Positions 25,336-34,127 of a DNA stretch of 64,000 bases are shown here, piece after piece. This DNA comes from Bacteroides intestinalis DSM 17393 (GTDB lineage Bacteria; Bacteroidota; Bacteroidia; Bacteroidales; Bacteroidaceae), in the NCBI RefSeq assembly GCF_000172175.1, contig NZ_ABJL02000008.1:1054001-1118000 (forward strand). The letters run 5' to 3'. The notes beneath the pieces are model-generated. The model searched no databases and was not told the origin of the DNA. It saw nothing but the letters and a program-made list of their open reading frames with translations. Both the position numbers and the translations under genes were made by a program. The stretch's first letter is position 1. Each line of letters begins with the position of its first letter.

Positions 25336-27172
25336 GGAGATGTGTCAAAACTAAGGCACATCTCCTTTTTTTATATTTAAATGTTTTTTTTCTCTATGCG
25401 ACTCTTTTTTCACTAATTTGGTAATACGCGGCTATATTCCTCGTATATTGCGTCATAATTGTTCTGATAAGAATACATATAATGCGTGCAGTCCCTCCCT
25501 TTCCTGTTTTTAGTAGTTTAGCGCACATTTTTTTGATATTAAAAGCTATAGCAAAGAAAGCAAAGTCCATCGTAACCTTGTCTTCTCCTTTATGTCTGAA
25601 CCGGCGGTATGCCATGTTGTATTTCATTTGTCCAAACACAGCTTCCGGTTCTATACACCTCCTGCCTCTATGCTTGATACCTTCCTCTGAGAGCAATTTT
25701 TCCCGTGCCTGCCGTTTGTATTGGTTTAACCGGTGATTGACTTCTATAATACGATTTCCCTGGGCTTTAAAGCAACTGCCACGCAAAGGACAACCCTCGC
25801 AATTTTGTGCTTTATAACGTGCACTTTCGGTGATGTATCCGCTTGCTGTTTTGTCACGTCTGGTCCCTATACGGTTCATGCGCTGCCCCATAGGGCAAAC
25901 GTAATAATCCTCTTCTGTATTGTAATGGAGACTTTCCGCATGGAACGGATTGGGAGTATAACGGGGACGCTGTTCTTTATGGAAGAAGTTATACTTGACA
26001 AAGGCTTCTATCCCGTTCTCCTGCATGAACCGGTAATTTTCTTCTGAGCCGTAACCAGAGTCTGCCACCCCGACAGCGGGTAAGCGGTTATAGCGATGTT
26101 GGAAGGAGTGGAAGAAAGGAATGAGCGTCAGTGTATCGGTAGGGTTGGGAAACTGTCGGAAGTCTATGAGAAATTGGTTTTCAGTACCTATTTGCAAATT
26201 ATATCCGGGCTTGGTCTGCCCGTTCTTCATGGCGTCTTCTTTCATACGCATGAATGTGGCATCAGGATCAGTCTTGGAATAGGAATTACGTTCTCCAAGA
26301 GTGTCAAGATGATTGTCGTATTCCGTCAGCTTGTCACGATACCCTTCAAGTTCCTTGAGCTGTTTCTTCTTTTCGCGCAGGGCTTTCTTTTGTTCCTTAT
26401 CCTTTGTCGCAGGCTGGTGTTCTAGGACTTCTTTAAGTTCATCCACTATGTCAGAGAGCATGGCGGGAGTGAATTGGGCGGGTGTGTCTTTTACGGAGTT
26501 CTCTTGTGCAATGGCTTCGTCCACCTGTTCCAGAAGGATACGAATCTTGTCCAGCAACTTCGTGCGGTGCTTTTCAACACTCTTGCGCCAGACAAAAGTA
26601 TATTTGTTGGCTTTGGATTCAATCTTAGTGCCGTCGATATACTCCACCTCAAGACTGATGAAACCTTTGTCGGCAAGGACAAGAACTAACTGGGTGAATA
26701 CATTATTTATCTCCTCCTTTACACGGTTACGAAAACGATTGATGGTGATAAAATCCGGATGCTCATTACCGGCAAGCCAGATATAATGAATGTCACGCAA
26801 GAGAAGCTTCTCTATTTTACGGCACGAATAGATATTATTCATGTAGGCGTAGATAATTACCTTAAGCATCATTTTAGGATGATAAGGACAGCGGCCGGTT
26901 TCTTTATAAAGTTTATTGAAACCTTCAAGATGGAGAGTATCAACAACTGTGTTGACTATGCGAACCGGGTCGTTCGACGCAATGTTTTCATCAATTCTTT
27001 GAGGAAAAAGAACGGTTTGGTTGGGAATGTAAGGACGAAAATGTAACTTTGCCATAACGAAATACTTTATGCCTAAAGATACAAAAACTTTGGGTAATAG
27101 CAAAGCCCGGGCTTGCGAAAGTCTGGGCTTTGTGCATAAAAAAGGTTGTGCCAGAGTTTTGACACAACCTCT
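25336..27172 (-). mobile_element. IS1182-family insertion sequence, about 1.84 kb
   Basis: Ends at about 25336-25371 and 27139-27172 are imperfect inverted repeats. Read inwards, both have TGTGTCAAAACT, then GGCACA, then a T-rich stretch. Each end is also a hairpin by itself (25336-25346 with 25355-25365; 27143-27152 with 27161-27170) and can act as a terminator against read-through. A target duplication could not be identified with certainty. It carries one transposase gene and lies between the antitoxin and fecR. Confidence 0.85.
25394..27055 (-). CDS. IS1182-family DDE transposase
   Basis: 553 residues from ATG 27055 (MAKLHFRPYIPNQTVLFPQR), the usual family start; an open extension to 27193 runs past the IS end and is ignored. 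It has the N-terminal DUF772 part (MMLKVIIYAYMNNIYSCRKI), DDE residues near D141 (YIDGTKIESKANKYTF), D332 (GVADSGYGSEEN) and E469/E471 (IEPEAVFGQMKYN), and a Cys-rich zinc-like patch CEGCPLRGSCFK (419-430) before the last acidic residue. The frame is intact and could be active. Confidence 0.95.
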   Translation of the reverse strand: MAKLHFRPYIPNQTVLFPQRIDENIASNDPVRIVNTVVDTLHLEGFNKLYKETGRCPYHPKMMLKVIIYAYMNNIYSCRKIEKLLLRDIHYIWLAGNEHPDFITINRFRNRVKEEINNVFTQLVLVLADKGFISLEVEYIDGTKIESKANKYTFVWRKSVEKHRTKLLDKIRILLEQVDEAIAQENSVKDTPAQFTPAMLSDIVDELKEVLEHQPATKDKEQKKALREKKKQLKELEGYRDKLTEYDNHLDTLGERNSYSKTDPDATFMRMKEDAMKNGQTKPGYNLQIGTENQFLIDFRQFPNPTDTLTLIPFFHSFQHRYNRLPAVGVADSGYGSEENYRFMQENGIEAFVKYNFFHKEQRPRYTPNPFHAESLHYNTEEDYYVCPMGQRMNRIGTRRDKTASGYITESARYKAQNCEGCPLRGSCFKAQGNRIIEVNHRLNQYKRQAREKLLSEEGIKHRGRRCIEPEAVFGQMKYNMAYRRFRHKGEDKVTMDFAFFAIAFNIKKMCAKLLKTGKGGTARIICILIRTIMTQYTRNIAAYYQISEKRVA

Positions 27173-27253
27173 TTCGTTTGTTTGAAAACGCAAATTAGCA
27201 TAAGCGTAATTAGAGGCTTTTTTATATATTGCCTACAACTCAAATCCGCATAA

Positions 27254-28285
27254 TCAATGCATTAGACGGGAATCCTCTTTTTTTCTTGTGACTATCACTT
27301 CCTTTTCAGCCTCCTTATATTCAAACCGTAGCGGCGCAATCTTCTCCAAATCCTGAAGAACTTTTTCGAGAAGCGTATTCTCTGACGTAATCGTAAAGTA
27401 TACATCTCCAACTGCCGCGTCTTCTATCTTGAAGCCTACATCATACCAGCGATTCAGCACCTTGATAACCTCGGACAACGGGGCATCTTTAAAAGCGATC
27501 ACGTTCTTTTTCCACAAAGAAGAAATCTGCGCATCCATGTTCCGGATAATAGTGCAATGTTCACTCTCCTTGTTATAGACAAGTTTCTCACCGGGCTTCA
27601 ACGGATATTTCTTATCTGAAGCAAGTGTCAGATTAACACGACCTTCGTCCAGACAGACCGTGATATCCTTATTCTCCGGATAGGCCTGAACATCGAACGA
27701 AGTTCCTAGAACATGCACGGCAGGTCCGTTAAGATTGACAATGAAAGGTCGACGGGAATTTTTCGATACTACAAAATAAGCCTCACCTTCCAAGTAGACT
27801 TCACGACTGGACAGCGCAAACTTTTTAGGATACTTCAAACGCGAATCCGAATTGATATACGCACGCGTACCATCCTGAAACATCATTTGCAGACGCTCAC
27901 CTTTGGGTACATAGATTTCTTCGTAACCAGAATCGCCCAGCAGATCGACACGGGTATTCACCTGAACAAACAGTCCTATCAGCAGCACAAACGGAATGAG
28001 TACGGCAGCCACACGGAAAGCAATCCTGCGGACGCGCTTCTGCCGGATATTGCGACGGATATGGGCAAGCATCTCTTCGGACGGGATTTCGTGATCGACA
28101 TAGAGTTCTTCGAATCCCTGTTTGATCTCTACGGCATCACGATCCATACTTTTAGCCAGATAGGCCGCACCCTCATCGGTAGCAAACCAAGCCGCTACGA
28201 TCCGGGCAATTTCAGGAGTAGATGTACCTGTCAGCACTTCCTGTATCTGTTTTTCTGTAGGTATATTCATATTCTCTGTACTCAT
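27254..28285 (-). CDS. FecR-type anti-sigma factor
   Basis: 343 residues: cytoplasmic sigma-binding N-terminus, one membrane segment (about 90-108, FRVAAVLIPFVLLIGLFVQV), periplasmic FecR domain (about 120-230; YVPKGERLQMMFQDGTRAYI, REVYLEGEAYFVV) and C-terminal DUF4974 (about 268-335), which contacts the STN domain of a SusC-type receptor. Its start overlaps the sigma gene by 4 bp. The receptor that should follow is now 2.9 kb away behind an IS and toxin-antitoxin genes. Confidence 0.93.
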   Translation of the reverse strand: MSTENMNIPTEKQIQEVLTGTSTPEIARIVAAWFATDEGAAYLAKSMDRDAVEIKQGFEELYVDHEIPSEEMLAHIRRNIRQKRVRRIAFRVAAVLIPFVLLIGLFVQVNTRVDLLGDSGYEEIYVPKGERLQMMFQDGTRAYINSDSRLKYPKKFALSSREVYLEGEAYFVVSKNSRRPFIVNLNGPAVHVLGTSFDVQAYPENKDITVCLDEGRVNLTLASDKKYPLKPGEKLVYNKESEHCTIIRNMDAQISSLWKKNVIAFKDAPLSEVIKVLNRWYDVGFKIEDAAVGDVYFTITSENTLLEKVLQDLEKIAPLRFEYKEAEKEVIVTRKKEDSRLMH

Positions 28286-28902
28286 ACTGTTAAATAGACA
28301 CTTAAATACCTTAACAAGGTGAGGTACGTAACAAAAATTAGCAATTTTCCCAGATGGACGCGCAACAATTTCAGCGCATCGGAATAATGGGTTTTGATTG
28401 TATTGATAGAGAGTTTCAGGCGGTCGGCTATCTCCTGGTTGGAGAGTTCTTCACACACTTTCATCAGACAGATTTCCCGCTTTTGGGGTGGCAACATATC
28501 GACAGCTTTATAAAAGATAGACATCAGTTCTTTCTTTTCCAGACTGTCAACAAGGGTATCTTCGTAAGTAGGGATGCCTTGGGCTATCTCATAATTCTTG
28601 GTAAGGGCAGTATTCTCATTGCGTATCACATTGAGTATATGATTTTTAGTCATTGTTATCAGGTAGTTTCTCAGGCTGATGCCTACCCGAAGCTCCGAAC
28701 GGAATTCCCAGAAACGGGTAAATACGTGTTGCACAGCGTCTTCTGCCATCGCGGAACTCATCAAATAGCGATAAGCCAATGCATAAAGCAGTTTGTGATA
28801 TTTATTGTAAACCGCAGTAAATGCCTCTACATCTCCCCGCTCCACTTTAGCAAAAAGTGTTTCATCGTCAATATCAGATGTTTGCGGGGCTCTACGCTGC
28901 AT
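28282..28902 (-). CDS. ECF RNA polymerase sigma factor
   Basis: 206 residues of the Bacteroides sigma-70 (ECF) family: region 2 (about 25-90; NKYHKLLYALAYRYLMSSAMAEDAVQHVFTRFW contains the core-binding stretch) and region 4 helix-turn-helix (about 125-185; MLPPQKREICLMKVCEELSNQEIADRLKLSINTIKTH). A hydrophobic C-terminus (LGKLLIFVTYLTLLRYLSVYL) is unusual but recurs in this subgroup. It should switch on susC when FecR releases it. Confidence 0.93.
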   Translation of the reverse strand: MQRRAPQTSDIDDETLFAKVERGDVEAFTAVYNKYHKLLYALAYRYLMSSAMAEDAVQHVFTRFWEFRSELRVGISLRNYLITMTKNHILNVIRNENTALTKNYEIAQGIPTYEDTLVDSLEKKELMSIFYKAVDMLPPQKREICLMKVCEELSNQEIADRLKLSINTIKTHYSDALKLLRVHLGKLLIFVTYLTLLRYLSVYLTV

Positions 28903-28943
28903 TTAAACTGTGTTTTTAAGGTTAAACGATAGAATGATGCGGG

Positions 28944-28951
28944 CAAATATA
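28944..28951 (-). promoter_or_regulatory. -7 box of the sigma/fecR operon
   Basis: TATATTTG on the minus strand, 42 bp before the sigma-factor ATG; the start site should be near 28937. No good -33 element is visible. Confidence 0.6.
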
Positions 28952-29020
28952 CTCATTTTTGATAAAGGTGGGGTATGGATGGGAGGTTTTTATGGATGAG
29001 GAGATGGAAATGAAGAGGTT

Positions 29021-29055
29021 ATAGTTGCACAATTGTGCAACTATTCATATCTTTG
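29021..29055 (+). promoter_or_regulatory. Operator palindrome and promoter of a lost toxin-antitoxin pair
   Basis: A perfect 24-bp palindrome (29021-29044; half-site ATAGTTGCACAA) lies directly upstream of TATCTTTG (29048-29055), a -7 box. This is the layout of an autoregulated toxin-antitoxin promoter. The downstream toxin is only a fragment and no antitoxin remains. Confidence 0.8.
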
Positions 29056-29059
29056 CTAT

Positions 29060-29194
29060 ATGAAACGCAGGATTACAACATATGGTGGATATTTTGAGAG
29101 ATTCATAGAAACCCTCTCTGCCAAAGAATCGTTGAATTGGAGTGATAAAGCTATTCTCATCACTTCCATTATCTTCATTGTTACAGCCTGTTGA
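29060..29194 (+). pseudogene. N-terminal fragment of a RelE/HigB-type toxin
   Basis: Frame from ATG 29060, 5 bp after the -7 box. The first 23 codons (MKRRITTYGGYFERFIETLS plus AKE) match the N-terminus of the toxin family whose body is at 24791-25045. After AKE the similarity ends and unrelated sequence runs to a stop at 29194. The toxin's catalytic part and its antitoxin have been removed. Confidence 0.65.
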
Positions 29195-29454
29195 ATGGTA
29201 TCATTACATAGCCAATCTGATCAATCCTGCACATCAGTTACCGGATCTGAAAGTAGGCGAAATGTATGCGGAAGTGGCAGAGTACACACAAGCCGGCAAC
29301 TTTTGGGATTTCATCTGGGGGAACGTTACTTTAGGGCAGAAAGCAACTTTTCGTTACGACAGAAAAGAATCTCCATTTCTGAATAAAGATACTGATTATC
29401 TCCGCAATCTCTTTTGCTCCTCTCTATGCTCTGAAATAGTGTCAGCAAAGGCAA
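29142..29454 (+). other. Unassigned stretch with an open frame
   Basis: A plus-strand frame is open here (includes NLINPAHQLPDLKVGEMY and TQAGNFWDFIWGNVTLGQ) and runs on into the convergent DUF2490 gene. It has a protein-like composition but no recognised domain and no clear start. It may be part of a gene joined to the broken toxin by a deletion. Confidence 0.3.
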
Positions 29455-30114
29455 TCAGAATCGGTAAATCAACTCCCACCCCAGAATATGCCTGTCCAAG
29501 TCACTCTCGTGCTGATAGCAATAGAAAACATCTGACGACCAGGAGGACGACAGTTTAGCTTCCACCCCACCGCGGGCACGGAAGCGGGAGGCATGAAACC
29601 ATTCATCTTTACCCAGACCGTGATATTGCTCCAAAGAGATATACGGTGACCATGTAGTTACCTTATAAGCAGCTTTCAGGCGGGTGCGGAGACGGAATTC
29701 ATCCGCTCCGCGTCCGTCGAAAGTATGCTGAAAACGTTCGCGTAGGGTGAACGTCCATTGTCGTTTTTTGAGAGTGAAAGAGACACCTGCATGATAACGG
29801 TGCCGGGATTTCCAGCCGTCTTCACCACGGTTGCGGTAGTGGTATTCGTAGCCGCCCTCAGCTTTTAAAAACGGAAGAAGAAGAACGGAAGTACCTACGC
29901 CGAAGCCCCAACGGTCTATCTCATCCAATGCGTCACGGGTACGCATCTCGACATCTCCGTAAAGTTCCACTCTGGAGGATATATCGTGCCGGGCTTTCAT
30001 CTTGTTCCAAGTCACGAAATCACTGTCCTGTGCCTGCAAAGAAGGCAGACTGAAGACAAGCAGTCCTACACACAAAACGACAAATCCCCGCAATACAGAA
30101 TATTTCTTTAGCAT
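29455..30114 (-). CDS. DUF2490 outer-membrane beta-barrel-like protein
   Basis: 219 residues with a signal peptide (VLCVGLLVFSLPSLQAQ). The rest is alternating aromatic/polar beta-strands ending in the aromatic WELIYRF, a typical outer-membrane barrel terminus. It matches DUF2490 (FVTWNKMKARHDISSRVELYGDVEMR), a family of small barrels of unknown function. It stands alone, behind the CAT-like gene with a 140-bp gap. Confidence 0.85.
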   Translation of the reverse strand: MLKKYSVLRGFVVLCVGLLVFSLPSLQAQDSDFVTWNKMKARHDISSRVELYGDVEMRTRDALDEIDRWGFGVGTSVLLLPFLKAEGGYEYHYRNRGEDGWKSRHRYHAGVSFTLKKRQWTFTLRERFQHTFDGRGADEFRLRTRLKAAYKVTTWSPYISLEQYHGLGKDEWFHASRFRARGGVEAKLSSSWSSDVFYCYQHESDLDRHILGWELIYRF

Positions 30115-30256
30115 ATCATTCTCAAAGGTTTACTTCAACTTATTTTCTTAGAAAATACAAAGCTAAAGAAAGATTCTGTAATAAATCTGTAATACGAATG
30201 TAATATTATCAAATTTTCGACTTACAAAGTTCCAGATAACAAACAGACAATAACAA

Positions 30257-30916
30257 TTATTCCCGTGAAATTCGTTTCAGGTGTTCTTCTATCTTTTGAA
30301 AAAATGACGCCAGATGCGAACCATCTACAAAGGCATGATTTACATAAATGGATAAAGGAAATACCAGACGTCCCTCACGGGTTACCGCTTTACCGGAAGT
30401 CATCAAAGGGTAACTGCAACCATTACCGACTTCGGCCAGCGTATAAGTAGTAGCAGTAAAATACATTTTGGGGACAGCGCTTAAATGCACTACATCATAA
30501 TCTCCCTGTTTTGCCAACTCCTCTTCGGCACCATAAGGATTGCCATCTTCGGGGATATTGGTTATCAACTCATACGCTTCAGCATAAAAGCGTTTGAAAT
30601 CTTCGTGGTAAGGGATCCGAACCGTATAAAAAGTCTTTCCAGGAATAGCTATCGGAGAAATGATATCCACTTCATCATGAAAAATAACTTGTCCGTTCTT
30701 GTCGGTACGATAACGAAGTTCCGGAACTTCATTCGCCGAACGCACTACGGCATACAGATAATAGAGAAAAAAGGAATGGCCCGAAGCTCTCGCTGCGGCA
30801 CTGGCTTCGGTACAATCAATCTCTGTGGTAATGGAATACCAGGAATTTACAAAGCCCCGGAAGAAATTGTAATTGTCCCGGCGCTCCCAGGTCTCGATGT
30901 CTACAATATGTCTCAT
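30257..30916 (-). CDS. CatA-like acyltransferase (chloramphenicol acetyltransferase family)
   Basis: 219 residues from ATG 30916; upstream codons overlap the dsbD terminator and are not used. It keeps the CAT fold and active site, but the usual HHxxxDG is NHAFVDG (H194 is the catalytic position). Other marks are WYSITTEIDCTEA, FYTVRIPYHEDF and PLSIYVNHAF. A true chloramphenicol-resistance function cannot be assumed; chromosomal CAT-like proteins of Bacteroides often have unknown acceptors. Confidence 0.85.
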   Translation of the reverse strand: MRHIVDIETWERRDNYNFFRGFVNSWYSITTEIDCTEASAAARASGHSFFLYYLYAVVRSANEVPELRYRTDKNGQVIFHDEVDIISPIAIPGKTFYTVRIPYHEDFKRFYAEAYELITNIPEDGNPYGAEEELAKQGDYDVVHLSAVPKMYFTATTYTLAEVGNGCSYPLMTSGKAVTREGRLVFPLSIYVNHAFVDGSHLASFFQKIEEHLKRISRE

Positions 30917-30936
30917 AAAGTTATTGATTAATGAAA

Positions 30937-30967
30937 AATGCCCGGTCGCATATATCAGCCGGGCATT
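30937..30967 (-). terminator. Terminator of dsbD
   Basis: Perfect 9-bp stem AATGCCCGG/CCGGGCATT (30937-30945 with 30959-30967), with TTTTTC following on the minus strand. It separates dsbD from the CAT-like gene. Confidence 0.85.
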
Positions 30968-30974
30968 CGTTCGT

Positions 30975-33032
30975 TTATTTTCCTTTCTTATAGTTTTCCA
31001 ATCCTGTTTGCAAGAACTCGATATACTTAGGAATGTCCTCGTCATACGAATAAGATTTATTCAAAGGGCGACCTTCATTATCTATCAGCACATAGAAGGG
31101 CTGTGCATTGGCACCGAATTTAACGCGTTGGAGATAACTCCACTTATCACCTACTGTACGCAATGTACGTTCTCGTCCGTTTTCTGTCACTTTAACAGGT
31201 GAGGTCAGCAGGGTTTTATTATCTACATAAAGTGTAATAAGCACGTAGTCGTTGTTGATAATATCACTTACCTTAGAGTCTGTCCATACGGCAAGCTCCA
31301 TCTTACGGCAGTTTACACAGCCATAACCGGTGAAGTCGAGCATTACAGGTTTGCCATGCTGACGGGCATATTCCATACCCAGATCATAATCATCGAACTT
31401 GGCATGCACTTCATTATTATAGAGGTTGAAGTCCTGAGTCTGCATAGGCGGTGCAAAAGCACTGACTGCCTTCAACGGAGCACCCCACAAACCGGGAACC
31501 ATATATACGGCAAATGCCAGCGAGAAAAGTGCCATAAAGAAGCGGCCCACTCCCACTTTCATATCGTCATCATCGTGTGGGAACTTGATCTTGCCCAACA
31601 GGTAGAAGCCCAGTAAAGCAAACAGAACAATCCACAATGCCAGGAACGTTTCGCGGTCGAGGATGCGCCAGCCGTATGCCAAGTCGGCTACAGAGAGGAA
31701 CTTCAGAGCGAAAGCCAGTTCCAGGAAACCGAGAGTAACCTTAATGACATTCATCCAACCGCCTGATTTCGGCATAGACTTCAGCCAGGACGGGAACAAG
31801 GCGAACAGTGTGAACGGCAATGCCAAAGCAATAGCAAACCCGAGCATACCGATAGCCGGAGCTACCACGCTACCCGTTGTAGATACCTGTACCAGCAAGA
31901 AACCGATAATAGGACCTGTACAAGAGAAAGACACCAGTGAAAGCGTAAATGCCATCAGGAAGATACTGAGCAAACCGCTTGTTGCTTCTGCCTTACTATC
32001 TACTGCGTTGCTCCATTTAGAGGGCAGCGTCAGTTCGAAAGCTCCGAAGAAAGAAGCTGCAAACACAACCAGCATCAGACAGAAAAGGATATTGAACACG
32101 GCATTCGTGGAAAGTGCATTCAATGCACTGGCACCGAAGATCAACGTAATGGCCAAACCTAAAGTTACGTAAATCACCACGATGGAAGCGCCATACGTCC
32201 AGGCATCACGAATACCCTTCTTTTTATCTTTGGAACGTTTCAGGAAGAAACTTACCGTCATAGGGATAATAGGCCACACACAAGGGGTAAACAATGCCAG
32301 CAGTCCACCGAGGAAACCGGTGATAAAGATATAGAACCATGACATGTCGTCCTGTGAAGTGGTTTCACCATAAGATTGCAGATCATTGATGACAGGTTTC
32401 CACAAGTCAATATTACCTGCCACATTTATATCCGTCGGACCATCTGCACCACCTATGATGCCAGTAGAAGCTGTATCAGCAGGTGTTTCAGTTTGTGAAG
32501 CAGGCTGAGTTTCCGGTTTCGTTTCCTCTGCCGGAGCTGTTACCTTTTCAGCCGGAGTTGCAACTGCTGTACCTTTAGCGGCTTCTGCCTTACCTGAGAA
32601 ATCAAACTCTACCTGCGTAGGAGGCAAACAGTTTTCATCATTACAAGCACCGTATTCCAGAAAACCTTCTATCTTATAATCTCCTCCTGTGAGCTTTAGT
32701 TTCTGAACAAATTGTGCCGTAGACTCAAAATAGCGTACGTTCATCTCGAACAACTTATCATAAGAAGCTATTTCTTTTCCTTTCGGCTGCAACTTTCCTA
32801 CAACTGTAGCACCGGATATCTTCTCTACATTGAAGGTAGCCGAGATAGGACCACCGTCGCCCAGGTCGGTAGAATATACATGCCAACCCTTATCGATAGT
32901 AGCGGTAAATACAATTTCCGCCTCTCCCGCTGCAAGCGTCTTCAGTTCCGACTTAAACTTGACGGGCTCCTGTATCTGCGCTTGTGCCACGACAGCAATC
33001 AGCAACAGACAAATGGATAATATTTTCTTCAT
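30975..33032 (-). CDS. dsbD: Thiol:disulfide interchange protein DsbD
   Basis: 685 residues. Signal peptide (ILSICLLLIAVVAQAQ); N-terminal DsbD-alpha-like domain (about 22-150) with GACNDENCLPP as its Cys pair; a Thr/Pro/Glu-rich linker; eight-helix transmembrane domain (about 230-520) with FTPCVWPIIP and FSCTGPIIG carrying the two membrane cysteines; and a C-terminal thioredoxin domain (about 555-685) with GYGCVNCRKM. It passes electrons from cytoplasmic thioredoxin to periplasmic proteins. An upstream -7 box was not identified. Confidence 0.95.
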   Translation of the reverse strand: MKKILSICLLLIAVVAQAQIQEPVKFKSELKTLAAGEAEIVFTATIDKGWHVYSTDLGDGGPISATFNVEKISGATVVGKLQPKGKEIASYDKLFEMNVRYFESTAQFVQKLKLTGGDYKIEGFLEYGACNDENCLPPTQVEFDFSGKAEAAKGTAVATPAEKVTAPAEETKPETQPASQTETPADTASTGIIGGADGPTDINVAGNIDLWKPVINDLQSYGETTSQDDMSWFYIFITGFLGGLLALFTPCVWPIIPMTVSFFLKRSKDKKKGIRDAWTYGASIVVIYVTLGLAITLIFGASALNALSTNAVFNILFCLMLVVFAASFFGAFELTLPSKWSNAVDSKAEATSGLLSIFLMAFTLSLVSFSCTGPIIGFLLVQVSTTGSVVAPAIGMLGFAIALALPFTLFALFPSWLKSMPKSGGWMNVIKVTLGFLELAFALKFLSVADLAYGWRILDRETFLALWIVLFALLGFYLLGKIKFPHDDDDMKVGVGRFFMALFSLAFAVYMVPGLWGAPLKAVSAFAPPMQTQDFNLYNNEVHAKFDDYDLGMEYARQHGKPVMLDFTGYGCVNCRKMELAVWTDSKVSDIINNDYVLITLYVDNKTLLTSPVKVTENGRERTLRTVGDKWSYLQRVKFGANAQPFYVLIDNEGRPLNKSYSYDEDIPKYIEFLQTGLENYKKGK

Positions 33033-33051
33033 ATAATCAATGATTAATTAC

Positions 33052-33086
33052 TAATTGTCAATTGTCAACTATCAATTGTCAATTGT
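33052..33086. repeat. Iterated TTGACAA hairpin repeat
   Basis: Four copies of CAATTGTC/GACAATTG in tandem, self-complementary, between dsbD and the Dabb gene. The repeat begins inside the last codons of the Dabb gene (encoding ETIDN), so the gene end is made from repeat sequence. Confidence 0.65.
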
Positions 33087-33380
33087 TTCGTAGTCAACAC
33101 AAGCGCGATTCTCCTTTACATCAGCAATCAGCTTGCCTGCTGCCACATGTTCGGGATGAGTAGCATAAAATTTCACGTCGTCCAACGTATCAAATTCGCT
33201 GTAGAGGGCAATGCTCCAAGTTTCGCCAGGATTCATATTGAGTCCAACTTCTATCTTACGTATAACAGATATTTTAGCAGGCAAAGCCTCGATAGCGGCC
33301 TTGAATTCTTTCATTGCTGTCAGCTTTTTGTCAGCCGGAGCTTCGTCTTTTAATTTAAATAATACAATGTGTTTGACCAT
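33072..33380 (-). CDS. Dabb-family (stress-responsive A/B barrel) protein
   Basis: 102 residues of the ferredoxin-like Dabb fold: MVKHIVLFKLKDEAPADKK, then LYSEFDTLDDVKFYATHPEH. It forms dimeric barrels; a few relatives are enzymes, most have no known function. It is divergent from udk. A -7 box TATTTTTG lies at 33449-33442 on the minus strand, about 60 bp upstream of the start. The last residues derive from the repeat at 33052-33086. Confidence 0.88.
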   Translation of the reverse strand: MVKHIVLFKLKDEAPADKKLTAMKEFKAAIEALPAKISVIRKIEVGLNMNPGETWSIALYSEFDTLDDVKFYATHPEHVAAGKLIADVKENRACVDYETIDN

Positions 33381-33480
33381 AACTTTGCAATTTTAATGAT
33401 TTATCTATATATTTGTCAACCGAAGCGATTAATATTAACCGCAAAAATACTCGTTTTGTTTTAAATATACACTTAAACGG

Positions 33481-34086
33481 ATGTTAATAATAGGAATTGC
33501 AGGCGGAACTGGCTCGGGAAAAACCACCGTCGTACGTAAAATCATTGAAAGCCTGCCGGCAGGTGAAGTGGTACTGTTACCGCAAGACTCTTACTATAAG
33601 GATAGTAGCCATGTACCTGTAGAAGAACGACAGAACATCAACTTTGACCACCCGGATGCCTTCGATTGGGGGCTTTTATCCAAACACGTAGCCATGCTGC
33701 GTGAAGGGAAAAGCATTGAACAACCTACCTACTCGTATCTTACCTGTACACGAGAGCCCGAAACGATTCATATCGAACCGCGGGAAGTAGTGATTATTGA
33801 AGGGATTCTTGCCCTGTGCGACAAGAAACTGCGTAGCATGATGGACCTTAAGATCTTTGTGGATGCTGATCCGGACGAACGTCTGATTCGTGTCATACAA
33901 CGGGATGTAGTGGAGCGCGGACGTACGGCAGAAGCTGTTATGGAACGTTATACCCGTATCTTGAAGCCTATGCACCTGCAATTCATCGAACCGTGCAAAC
34001 GATATGCGGACCTGATCATACCCGAAGGGGGAAACAATCAGGTGGCAATCGATATTCTGACGATGTATATAAAGAAGCATCTCTGA
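33481..34086 (+). CDS. udk: Uridine kinase
   Basis: 201 residues. Phosphorylates uridine/cytidine to the 5'-monophosphate in pyrimidine salvage. Walker A is GIAGGTGSGKTTV (about residues 5-17); further marks are LPQDSYYKD, NFDHPDAFDW and EGILAL, all usual for Udk. Length is normal. It is followed after 41 bp by the MltF-like gene. Confidence 0.96.
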   Translation: MLIIGIAGGTGSGKTTVVRKIIESLPAGEVVLLPQDSYYKDSSHVPVEERQNINFDHPDAFDWGLLSKHVAMLREGKSIEQPTYSYLTCTREPETIHIEPREVVIIEGILALCDKKLRSMMDLKIFVDADPDERLIRVIQRDVVERGRTAEAVMERYTRILKPMHLQFIEPCKRYADLIIPEGGNNQVAIDILTMYIKKHL

Positions 34087-34127
34087 TAAATGAACAACTG
34101 AGGCGTCTCAGTTATTTATATATTTGA

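Noticed and set aside
27056..27193. N-terminal extension of the transposase
   Set aside because: It runs through the IS end; the family starts at MAKLHF.
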